Assembly (NCBI RefSeq): GCF_000717645.1
Contig: NZ_JNZZ01000002.1
Span: forward strand, 1-64,000
DNA from: Streptomyces californicus
Lineage (GTDB): Bacteria > Actinomycetota > Actinomycetes > Streptomycetales > Streptomycetaceae
Reading direction: 5' to 3'
DNA length: 64,000 nt
The stretch's first letter is position 1; each line of letters begins with the position of its first letter. Positions 40,972 through 48,269 of the stretch are shown here, in pieces. The notes under the pieces were generated by a model. The model worked only from the letters and a program-made list of their open reading frames with translations, had not been told where the DNA came from and made no database searches. The position numbers and the translations under genes were made by a program.

Positions 40972-42120
40972 GTGATCGACATCGTGGCGGTACTCAGGGC
41001 CGAGGACGCGGCCCTGGACTTCCTCTCCGTACTCGGTGAGGAGCAGCACGAGACCCACATCCTGTGCGGCGACACCGGGGAGCGACTGGTGCTCCCCGCC
41101 GGCCGCCCGCTCGCCGACCGACTGGACGCCCTCGCCCCGCTGGTACGGCCGGTCGACGAGGACGCCGCGTCCCCGGGGGTCGAGGCCCTGGCCGCCCTCG
41201 TGGAGACGTCCGCCGGGGGAGGGCCCGCCCGCCTCTGGACCCACTCGCCCGCCGACACCCGGCGCAGCCGCGGCCGCCTCGGCCGGGACGCCGCCGACGC
41301 CGCCGGGGGCCGCCCCGTCCTGCACGCCGTCGGCCACTCCCCGTACCTCCAGTTCATCAGCGACCTGGACCGGCCCCTTGACCGCGCCGGGGTCGCCGCC
41401 AAACTCGCCTTCGTCAACCGGCACTGCGGTCATCTGCTCCGCACCGCGTCGGAGGAGCACGTCGTGCGGACCGGGCGGGTTCACGCCACCGAACGCTTCT
41501 TCGCGGCCGGCCCCGAGGAGCGCGAGCGGCTCTTCGCCCTCCTGGCCAGCCTCGACGAGGACGCCGCCACGGTGGACGACCCGTGGGAGTTCACCACCTC
41601 CGCGTACGAGGCGGAGCGGCTGGACACCACCGTCGCCTGGATCGCCTCGCACTGCCCGCCCGACAGCGGACCCCTGGTCGAGGTCGGCGCCTGCGAGGGG
41701 GCCCTCACCACCCGGCTCGTGGACAAGGGGTTCACCGTCCACGCGACCGAACCCAACGCGGCCTTCCGCCACCGGCTCGCCGCCCGCGCCGGCGGGGCGG
41801 CCCGCGTCCACCCGGAGTCCCTGGAGGAACTGGCCGCCCGCCCCGCCCTCCCCGGCGCCGCCTACCTCCTCATCGAGATGCTCTACTACGGCCAGGACCC
41901 CGGCCTGCTCGACCGGCTCCCCGCCGACCTCGTCTTCGTCGCCCTGGAACCGGAGACGCTCGCCGCCACCCTGACCCCCTGGCTGCAACGCACCCCGCAC
42001 TGGGAGAAGGCGGACGAGAGGCCGCTCGTCGCCCCGGCCCTGGAAGCCGTCTGCGGCGGCCGCGCCTACCTGAGCAAACGCGGCTCCATCGGCGTCCTGC
42101 TGCGGCGCACCGGCGGCTGA
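40972..42120 (+). CDS. SAM-dependent methyltransferase (NodS-like) with extra N-terminal domain
   Basis: 382 residues. The C-terminal half is a class I methyltransferase with SAM motif LVEVGACEGALTTRLVDKG and the acidic ATEPN after strand 2, similar to NodS-type N-methyltransferases in layout. The N-terminal half of about 190 residues contains LHAVGHSPYLQFISDLDRP and is of unknown function. GTG 40972 is 7 nt after GAGGGGA. It heads an operon with a DUF1796 protein (12 bp gap) and a PIG-L deacetylase. A NodS-like methylase next to a sugar deacetylase suggests modification of an amino sugar, as in nodulation factor or mycothiol chemistry, but this is inference. Confidence 0.75.
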   Translation: MIDIVAVLRAEDAALDFLSVLGEEQHETHILCGDTGERLVLPAGRPLADRLDALAPLVRPVDEDAASPGVEALAALVETSAGGGPARLWTHSPADTRRSRGRLGRDAADAAGGRPVLHAVGHSPYLQFISDLDRPLDRAGVAAKLAFVNRHCGHLLRTASEEHVVRTGRVHATERFFAAGPEERERLFALLASLDEDAATVDDPWEFTTSAYEAERLDTTVAWIASHCPPDSGPLVEVGACEGALTTRLVDKGFTVHATEPNAAFRHRLAARAGGAARVHPESLEELAARPALPGAAYLLIEMLYYGQDPGLLDRLPADLVFVALEPETLAATLTPWLQRTPHWEKADERPLVAPALEAVCGGRAYLSKRGSIGVLLRRTGG

Positions 42121-42131
42121 CGGGATCCGCG

Positions 42132-42794
42132 ATGTACGACGTCTGCGTCGGCCTCGGCTACCACTGCGAGTCGACCTACCAGCTCCGCCGCGTCACCGGC
42201 GTCGAGCGGGCGCACTTCTTCGACTGGCTCGACCTCGACCTCGCCGCCGTACGGGAGGTCATCGCGGCCGACTTCGCCAACGTCCTCCGCCCCGGCCGGT
42301 GCGAACCGTTCAGCGACGGCGCCTGCGTACGGGACCGGGACTCGAACATCCGCTTCTTCCACGACTTCCACGCCCCGGCCGGCGCGCCCCTGACACCGGA
42401 GCTCATCGCCGGGCAGTACGACGCGGTCCGGGCCAAGTTCCACCACCTCGCCACCCGCTGGCGCACCCTGACCGCCTCCCGCTCCCGGGTCCTCTACGTC
42501 CACCAGGACGCGTTCGACGAGAGCGGCGCCCCGGAGCTGACCGCCCTGCACACGCTGTTGCGCACCCGTTACCCGGACCACGTCTTCGACCTGCTGTGGC
42601 TGCGCCGTACGCCCCCGGCCGACGCCGCCGACCTGCCGCCCGGTGTCCTGTGGGGCACGGTCCCCCTCGTCCCGGGCCGCTGGGAGGGCGACGACGCGGC
42701 CTGGGACGCCGTCCTGGCCCCGCTGGACATCCCGCGCGCCGCCGGGGCCCCGGCCGGCCCTGAGCCCCAGCGCACTGAGCCCGATCGTTCCTGA
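42132..42794 (+). CDS. DUF1796 family protein (putative papain-like fold)
   Basis: 220 residues. The N-terminal VCVGLGYHCESTYQLRR and HFFDWLDLDL are the hallmark of DUF1796 proteins, predicted in the literature to adopt a cysteine-peptidase-like fold (Cys14, with later His). Its cellular role is not known. ATG 42132 follows the methyltransferase stop by 11 bp. In this operon it may act on, or tailor, the same substrate as the methyltransferase and PIG-L protein. The last 20 residues are Pro/Ala-rich and probably disordered. Confidence 0.75.
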   Translation: MYDVCVGLGYHCESTYQLRRVTGVERAHFFDWLDLDLAAVREVIAADFANVLRPGRCEPFSDGACVRDRDSNIRFFHDFHAPAGAPLTPELIAGQYDAVRAKFHHLATRWRTLTASRSRVLYVHQDAFDESGAPELTALHTLLRTRYPDHVFDLLWLRRTPPADAADLPPGVLWGTVPLVPGRWEGDDAAWDAVLAPLDIPRAAGAPAGPEPQRTEPDRS

Positions 42795-42940
42795 GCCCGC
42801 CACCCCTTGAGCCCCACCGTCCGGGGCCTGACCGACCTGGGTCCGCCACCCCTTGAGCCCGACCGCCCTGGGCCCGATCGCGGCCCGCCGCCGTGACGCC
42901 CCGCCCGAAGCCGTTCCGCCCGCACCCCTCCGGAGGACCC

Positions 42941-43693
42941 GTGCCCGCCGCCGTACCCCCGCCCTGGCGCACCGTCGTCATCTCGCCGCACTTCGACGAC
43001 GCCGCGCTCTCCCTCGCCGGGCTGCTGCCCGCCCTGCCCGGACCGCTCGCCGTGGTCACCGTCCACGGCGGCGCACCGGCCCCCGGACTGCCCGTCTCGG
43101 GATGGGACGCGCTCTGCGGCTTCGGCTCCGCCCGGGAGGCGTACGAGGCACGCCGCTCCGAGGACGCCCGCTCCTGCGCCCTCCTCGGGGCCGAGCAGGT
43201 CCTCATCGACCACCCCGACGGCCCGTACGTCCGCGAGGGCGACGAACCGGCCGGCCTCGACCCCCTGCTGCGCTCGCTGGCCCCCGGCACCCGGGTCCTC
43301 GTCCCCCTCGCCACCAACCAGCCGGACCACGAGGCCGTACGGCTGCGCGCCCAGCGGGTCCTCGCCGAGGCGGGAGCCCCCGAGCCCTGGGTCTACGCGG
43401 ATCTGCCCTACACCGGCCACCTGCCGGAGTGGGGCACCCCCGGGGCGAGCGCCGCACTCGCCGCCAGCGAGAAGTGGGGGACCGCCTACCAGCGGCTGGA
43501 CCGTACCCACCGGCTCACCGTCCGCCACGAGCTGACGCTCTCCGACGAGCAGTGGGCCGCCAAGCGCGAGGCCGTCCTCTGCCACGCCTCCCAGCTCGCC
43601 GCCCTCGCCCCCGCCCACGGCGCCTTCCTGGACCGCGAGGGGCCCCTGCGCACCGAGCTGATCTGGTCCGCGGAGCCCCGCGCCACCGCCTGA
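42941..43693 (+). CDS. PIG-L family deacetylase (LmbE-like)
   Basis: 250 residues. VVISPHFDDAALSLAG carries the zinc/catalytic motif (H-x-D-D), and TNQPDHEAVRLRAQ with the following His region completes the metal site. Members deacetylate N-acetylglucosaminyl groups (GlcNAc-PI, mycothiol and bacillithiol precursors, some antibiotics). GTG 42941 is 4 nt after GGAGG; GTG 42893 upstream is a weaker choice. A 146-bp gap containing two copies of CCGCCACCCCTTGAGCCC separates it from the DUF1796 gene, but orientation suggests one operon. Confidence 0.85.
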   Translation: MPAAVPPPWRTVVISPHFDDAALSLAGLLPALPGPLAVVTVHGGAPAPGLPVSGWDALCGFGSAREAYEARRSEDARSCALLGAEQVLIDHPDGPYVREGDEPAGLDPLLRSLAPGTRVLVPLATNQPDHEAVRLRAQRVLAEAGAPEPWVYADLPYTGHLPEWGTPGASAALAASEKWGTAYQRLDRTHRLTVRHELTLSDEQWAAKREAVLCHASQLAALAPAHGAFLDREGPLRTELIWSAEPRATA

Positions 43694-43730
43694 ACCGCCG
43701 CGACGGCAGGGCAGGCCCGAAGGGGCGCGG

Positions 43731-43802
43731 GAGCCCGAAAACGCCTCAGAGCCCGAAAACGCCTCAGAGCCCGAAAACGCCTCAGAGCCCGAAAACGCCT
43801 CA
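43731..43802. repeat. Four tandem copies of an 18-bp repeat
   Basis: GAGCCCGAAAACGCCTCA is repeated four times without a mismatch from 43731 to 43802, between the PIG-L stop and a strong terminator. Perfect identity implies recent slippage expansion or selection for sequence. It is outside any supported gene. Confidence 0.92.
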
Positions 43803-43835
43803 GGGCCCGGATGCCGAAGCATCCGGGCCCTGAGG
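43798..43835. terminator. 17-bp perfect stem-loop between convergent genes
   Basis: CCTCAGGGCCCGGATGC (43798-43814) pairs without mismatch with 43819-43835 around a CGAA tetraloop. It lies between the PIG-L operon (+) and pssA (-) and should terminate both. Confidence 0.85.
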
Positions 43836-43861
43836 ACCTGCTGTACCGCAGTGACCGCCCG

Positions 43862-44719
43862 CTACGGGAGCTGAGCCGCCCGCGCCTCGCGCCGGTTGTC
43901 ACGGAACGTGTTCACCCGTCGCGCCGTCGCGAACAGCGGGATCACCGCGCCGAGCACGACCTGGAGCGCGCAGCCCGTCTGGAGCAGCAGCTGGCCGCCC
44001 GGAGCGTCGAACGCCCACGCGGCGAGCAGCCCCATCGCGCCCACGATCCAGCTGAGCATCGCCACCGCGAGGATGCCCCGCGGCTTCGGGTACTCCACCC
44101 GGCTCACCATCAGCCACGCCACTCCGATGATCGCGAGCAGCGTCGGGATGAAGGGCAGCTCCAGGAGCACGATCGAGACGACCGTCAGCGCTCCGAAGGG
44201 GCTCGGCATGCCCTGGAACATGCCGTCCTTCAACGTCACGCAGGAGAATCTGGCCAGCCTGAGCACCACCGCCAGCAGGACCACGATCGCCGCCAGCGCC
44301 GACACCCGCTGATGGGCGTCGTCGGCGACCATGCCGTACACGAGCACGAAGTAGGCCGGCGCGAGCCCGAAGCTGATGAGGTCCGAGAGGTTGTCCAGCT
44401 CGGCGCCCATCGGCGAGGACCGCAGCTTGCGCGCCACGAGTCCGTCGAACAGGTCGAAGATCGCGGCCATCAGCATGAGGATCACCGCGGTCGCGGCCGA
44501 GTGACGGGCCATGCCCGACTCGTCGCTGCCCGTGAGGTGCGGGATCAGGATGCCGGTGGTGGTGAAGTACACCGCCATGAACCCGCACGTCGCGTTGCCG
44601 AGCGTCAGCGTGTCCGCTATCGACAGCCGCATCGACAGCGGCATGTCCTCCGCGCTGTCGTTCTCCTCGTCGGCCTCCGGCACCCAGCCGGCCTTGGTAT
44701 CAGGATCAATCACGGTCAA
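43862..44719 (-). CDS. pssA: CDP-diacylglycerol-serine O-phosphatidyltransferase
   Basis: 285 residues with eight or so membrane helices and the CDP-alcohol phosphotransferase signature DGxxARx8GxxxDxxxD (FDGLVARKLRSSPMGAELD, then NLSD). It makes phosphatidylserine from CDP-diacylglycerol and serine in the membrane. It overlaps the psd stop. A TTG start at 44719 has GGGGGTGA 6 nt upstream and is preferred; GTG 44713 is the alternative with poorer spacing. Psd next to it decarboxylates the product to phosphatidylethanolamine. Confidence 0.92.
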   Translation of the reverse strand: MTVIDPDTKAGWVPEADEENDSAEDMPLSMRLSIADTLTLGNATCGFMAVYFTTTGILIPHLTGSDESGMARHSAATAVILMLMAAIFDLFDGLVARKLRSSPMGAELDNLSDLISFGLAPAYFVLVYGMVADDAHQRVSALAAIVVLLAVVLRLARFSCVTLKDGMFQGMPSPFGALTVVSIVLLELPFIPTLLAIIGVAWLMVSRVEYPKPRGILAVAMLSWIVGAMGLLAAWAFDAPGGQLLLQTGCALQVVLGAVIPLFATARRVNTFRDNRREARAAQLP

Positions 44720-45353
44720 TTCGAGTCACCCCCGCGGTAGTGGCCTGGCCGACCTCGACCGCGACATCGATCCCTTCCGGGAGGTAGATGTCCACACGCG
44801 AGCCGAAGCGGATCAGGCCGATGCGCTCGCCCTGCTCCACCTTCGTGCCCTGAGGGACGTACGGCACGATCCGACGGGCGACCGCTCCCGCGATCTGCAC
44901 CATCTCGATGTCGCCGAGCTCGGTGTCGAAGTGCCAGACAACGCGCTCGTTGTTCTCGCTCTCCTTGTTGAACGCCGGGACGAACCCGCCCGGGACGTGC
45001 TCGACCAACGTCACCGTGCCGGCCAGCGGCGCACGGTTGACGTGGACGTTGAGCGGGCTCATGAAGATCGCGACGCGGGTGCGCCCGTCCTTCCACGGCA
45101 TGATGCTCTGCACCACGCCGTCGGCCGGGGAGATGACCCGGCCCTCGGAGATCTCGCGCTCGGGGTCACGGAAGAACCACAGCATGCCCGCCGCGAGCGC
45201 GGTGGTGGGCACAGCCGCTGCTGCCCAGCGCCCCGACGTGCGGGCGCGGGCCAGGCTGAGGGCTGCGGTGGCGACGGTCGGCAGGAGCCACGGAGATGCT
45301 CCGCGGGCGATGCGGACCCCGCCGCGGGATGCGGAGGAAGTGCTGTCGGGCAT
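44706..45353 (-). CDS. psd: Phosphatidylserine decarboxylase proenzyme
   Basis: 215 residues, the short (type II/archaeal-like) Psd form. The hydrophobic N-terminus anchors it in the membrane. WFFRDPEREI, SPADGVVQSI, FMSPLNVHVNRAP and the self-cleavage site FGSRVD (Gly-Ser giving the pyruvoyl group) are present. ATG 45353 has GAAGG upstream; a longer form to 45443 lacks support. It is translationally linked to pssA: the psd stop lies inside the start of pssA. Confidence 0.93.
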   Translation of the reverse strand: MPDSTSSASRGGVRIARGASPWLLPTVATAALSLARARTSGRWAAAAVPTTALAAGMLWFFRDPEREISEGRVISPADGVVQSIMPWKDGRTRVAIFMSPLNVHVNRAPLAGTVTLVEHVPGGFVPAFNKESENNERVVWHFDTELGDIEMVQIAGAVARRIVPYVPQGTKVEQGERIGLIRFGSRVDIYLPEGIDVAVEVGQATTAGVTRIDRD

Positions 45354-45533
45354 GGATGACCTTCGTAGCGGATGATGCCGCGCTGGCAACGGGGGACGGC
45401 GGCTTTCCGAAGATGCTATCGGTTGCCGGGCGCAACTGGGCAAGCCAGCAGCCGAGTCGGACTGTCGAACGCCGCCCGTCGAGGGTGACCCGGTGTGATG
45501 TTCTTCGCCACCAAATCACCCTAGAACGGACAA

Positions 45534-46739
45534 TCAGCCCTGGATTCGGTACTCCTCCAGGAGTCGCCGGCCAATGATCATTTTCTGGATCTCGGCGGTA
45601 CCTTCACCGATCAGCAGCATCGGCGCCTCGCGGTAGAGGCGCTCGATCTCGTACTCCTTGGAGAAGCCGTAGCCGCCGTGGATACGGAAGGCGTCCTCGA
45701 CGACTTCCTTGCAGTATTCGGAGGCGAGGTACTTCGCCATCCCTGCCTCCAGGTCGTTCCGTTCCCCGGAGTCCTTTTTGCGTGCCGCATTGACCATCAT
45801 CGCATGAGCGGCCTCGACCTTGGTGGCCATTTCGGCCAGTTTGAACTGGATCGCCTGGTGCTGGGCGATCGGCTTGCCGAAGGTGTGGCGCTGCTGTGCG
45901 TACGAAACGCCCAGCTCGAACGCACGCTGTGCGACGCCGCAGCCACGTGCCGCGACATTCACGCGACCGACCTCGACGCCGTCCATCATTTGGTAAAACC
46001 CGCGGCCCGTCGTGCCCCCGAGGACACGATTGGCCGGAATGCGCAGGTCGTCCATGATGAGCTCGGTCGTGTCGACGCCCTTGTAGCCCATCTTGTCGAT
46101 CTTCCCGGGGATGGTCAGGCCGGGCCTGACCTCTCCGAAGCCGGGCTCCTTCTCCACCAGGAAGGTCGTCATCGACTTGTGCGGCGCGGTCCCCTCGGGG
46201 TGGCCTTCGTCACTCCGGGCCAGCACGGCCACCAGCGTGGACGTCCCGCCGTTCGTCAGCCACATCTTCTGGCCGTTGAGAACGTACTCCTCGCCGTCCT
46301 TCACGCCCTTCGACGAGATCGCGGAGACGTCCGAGCCGAGCGCCGGCTCGGACATCGAGAAGGCGCCGCGCACCTCTCCCAGCGCCATCCGCGGCAGGAA
46401 GGTGTCCTTCTGCTCCTGGGTGCCGTGCTGCTTGAGCATGTAGGCCACGATGAAGTGCGTGTTGATGATGCCCGACACGCTCATCCAGCCGCGCGCGATC
46501 TCCTCCACGCACAGCGCGTAGGTGAGCAGCGACTCACCCAGACCCCCGTACTCCTCGGGGATCATCAGTCCGAACAGGCCGAGTTCCTTGAGCCCCTCGA
46601 CGATCTCCGTCGGGTACTCGTCGCGGTGCTCCAGCCCGGTCGCGACCGGAATGATCTCCTTGTCGACGAAATCCCGGACGGTGGCGAGGATCTCCCGCTG
46701 TACGTCGTTCAGACCGGCGGTCTGGGCGAGTCGCGTCAT
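45534..46739 (-). CDS. Acyl-CoA dehydrogenase, probable methylsuccinyl-CoA dehydrogenase
   Basis: 401 residues with full ACAD fold: AFSMSEPALGSDVSAI, KMWLTNGG, QMMDGVEVGRVNVAARG, FGKPIAQHQAIQFKLA, and the catalytic-base region YREAPMLLIGEGTAEIQ. It sits directly after mesaconyl-CoA hydratase and malyl-CoA lyase genes, so oxidation of methylsuccinyl-CoA to mesaconyl-CoA is the likely reaction. It is much shorter than the roughly 550-residue methylsuccinyl-CoA dehydrogenase of Rhodobacter, so the assignment rests on context. Electrons would pass to ETF, whose beta-subunit gene opens this window. Confidence 0.88.
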   Translation of the reverse strand: MTRLAQTAGLNDVQREILATVRDFVDKEIIPVATGLEHRDEYPTEIVEGLKELGLFGLMIPEEYGGLGESLLTYALCVEEIARGWMSVSGIINTHFIVAYMLKQHGTQEQKDTFLPRMALGEVRGAFSMSEPALGSDVSAISSKGVKDGEEYVLNGQKMWLTNGGTSTLVAVLARSDEGHPEGTAPHKSMTTFLVEKEPGFGEVRPGLTIPGKIDKMGYKGVDTTELIMDDLRIPANRVLGGTTGRGFYQMMDGVEVGRVNVAARGCGVAQRAFELGVSYAQQRHTFGKPIAQHQAIQFKLAEMATKVEAAHAMMVNAARKKDSGERNDLEAGMAKYLASEYCKEVVEDAFRIHGGYGFSKEYEIERLYREAPMLLIGEGTAEIQKMIIGRRLLEEYRIQG

Positions 46740-46788
46740 GGCTGCTTCTCCTGTGGCTTCACGCGGACGGCCGCACGGCCGCGCACGG

Positions 46789-47292
46789 TTAGTTGGACGG
46801 CGTCGGGCGGCCGGGCTGCTCGCCGCCGCGCTCCTTGATGTACGTCTCGGTGGGGACCATCACCTTGCGCCGGAAGACGCAGACCACGGTGCCGTCCTGC
46901 TTGAACCCCCGGGTCTCCACGTACACGATCCCGCGGTCGCTCTTGGACTTCGACGGCGTCTTGTCCAGCACGGTCGTCTCGCCGTAGATCGTGTCGCCGT
47001 GGAAGGTCGGCGCGATGTGCTTGAGCGATTCGACCTCCAGGTTGGCGATGGCCTTCCCGGAGACGTCCGGCACCGACATGCCGAGCAGCAGCGAGTAGAC
47101 GTAGTTGCCGACGACGACGTTCTTCCCGAAGTCGGTCGTCTTCTCCGCGTAGTTGCTGTCCATGTGCAGCGGGTGGTGGTTCATGGTCAGCAGACAGAAG
47201 AGGTGGTCGTCGTACTCCGTGACCGTCTTTCCGGGCCAGTGCTTGTAGACGGCGCCGACCTCGAACTCCTCATACGTGCGTCCGAACTGCAT
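46789..47292 (-). CDS. MaoC-family dehydratase, probable mesaconyl-CoA hydratase
   Basis: 167 residues, single hot-dog MaoC domain. FEVGAVYKHWPGKTVTEYDDHLFCLLTMNHHPLHMD is the R-hydratase type catalytic segment (Asp and His). In the ethylmalonyl-CoA pathway this enzyme hydrates mesaconyl-C1-CoA to beta-methylmalyl-CoA. Start ATG 47292 with GGAGG 7 nt upstream, 2 bp after the lyase stop. The Pro-rich C-terminus is short. Position between lyase and dehydrogenase genes supports the role. Confidence 0.88.
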   Translation of the reverse strand: MQFGRTYEEFEVGAVYKHWPGKTVTEYDDHLFCLLTMNHHPLHMDSNYAEKTTDFGKNVVVGNYVYSLLLGMSVPDVSGKAIANLEVESLKHIAPTFHGDTIYGETTVLDKTPSKSKSDRGIVYVETRGFKQDGTVVCVFRRKVMVPTETYIKERGGEQPGRPTPSN

Positions 47293-47294
47293 GA

Positions 47295-48269
47295 TCACGC
47301 CTCCGGGGCTTCGAACTTGGAGGTGCGCTGCATCCCGGCCGCGCGGCCCTTGCCCGCGATGACGAGGGCCATCTTGCGGCTGGCCTCGTCGATCATCTCG
47401 TCGCCGAGCATCGCGGAGCCCTTCTTGCCGCCCTCCTCCGAGGTGCACCAGTCGTAGGCGTCGAGGATCAGCTCCGCGTGGTCGTAGTCCTCCTGCGAGG
47501 GCGAGAACACCTCGTTGGCCGCGTCCACCTGGCCCGGGTGCAGCACCCACTTGCCGTCGAAGCCCAGGGCGGCGGCGCGGCCGGCCACCTCGCGGTAGGC
47601 GTCCACGTCGCGGATCTGGAGGAACGGGCCGTCGATCGCCTGGAGGTCGTGGGCGCGGGCGGCCATGAGGATGCGCATCAGGATGTAGTGGTAGGCGTCC
47701 GCCGGGTAGCCGGGCGGCTGCTGGCCGACGACCAGGGTCTTCATGTTGATCGACGCCATGAAGTCGGCCGGGCCGAAGATCAGCGTCTCCAGACGGGGCG
47801 AGGCGGCGGCGATCTCGTCGATGTTCACCAGGCCCTTGGCGTTCTCGATCTGCGCCTCGATGCCGATCTTCCCGACCTCGAAGCCCATCGTCTTCTCGAT
47901 CTGGGTCAGCAGCAGGTCCAGCGCCACGACCTGCTGGGCGTCCTGGACCTTCGGCAGCATGATGCAGTCGAGGTTGGGGCCCGCGCCCTCGACGACCGTG
48001 ACGACGTCGCGGTACGTCCAGTGCGTGGTCCAGTCGTTGACCCGCACGACCCGGGTCTTGCCGCTCCAGTCGCCGTTGTTGAGCGCGTCCACGATGTGGT
48101 GGCGGGCGCCCTCCTTGGCGAGCGGCGCGCAGGCGTCCTCCAGGTCGAGGAAGACCTGGTCGGCCGGGAGCCCCTGGGCCTTCTCCAGGAAGCGAGGGTT
48201 GGAGCCCGGCACGGCCAGGCACGAGCGACGCGGGCGCAGGCGGTTGACCGAGGGGGTGGGCGTGGTCAT
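47295..48269 (-). CDS. HpcH/HpaI-CitE family lyase, probable malyl-CoA/beta-methylmalyl-CoA lyase
   Basis: 324 residues, CitE-like TIM barrel. LAVPGSNPRFLEKA, QVFLDLEDACAP (metal/CoA Glu-Asp), EAQIENAKGLVNIDEIA and FGPADFMASI are the family hallmarks. It cleaves beta-methylmalyl-CoA to glyoxylate and propionyl-CoA. ATG 48269 overlaps the mutase stop as ATGA. The neighbours make the ethylmalonyl-CoA role far likelier than citrate lyase. Confidence 0.9.
   Translation of the reverse strand: MTTPTPSVNRLRPRRSCLAVPGSNPRFLEKAQGLPADQVFLDLEDACAPLAKEGARHHIVDALNNGDWSGKTRVVRVNDWTTHWTYRDVVTVVEGAGPNLDCIMLPKVQDAQQVVALDLLLTQIEKTMGFEVGKIGIEAQIENAKGLVNIDEIAAASPRLETLIFGPADFMASINMKTLVVGQQPPGYPADAYHYILMRILMAARAHDLQAIDGPFLQIRDVDAYREVAGRAAALGFDGKWVLHPGQVDAANEVFSPSQEDYDHAELILDAYDWCTSEEGGKKGSAMLGDEMIDEASRKMALVIAGKGRAAGMQRTSKFEAPEA

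Noticed and set aside
43731..43802. CRISPR-like repeats
   Set aside because: The four 18-bp units are contiguous without spacers and no cas genes are nearby; it is a minisatellite.
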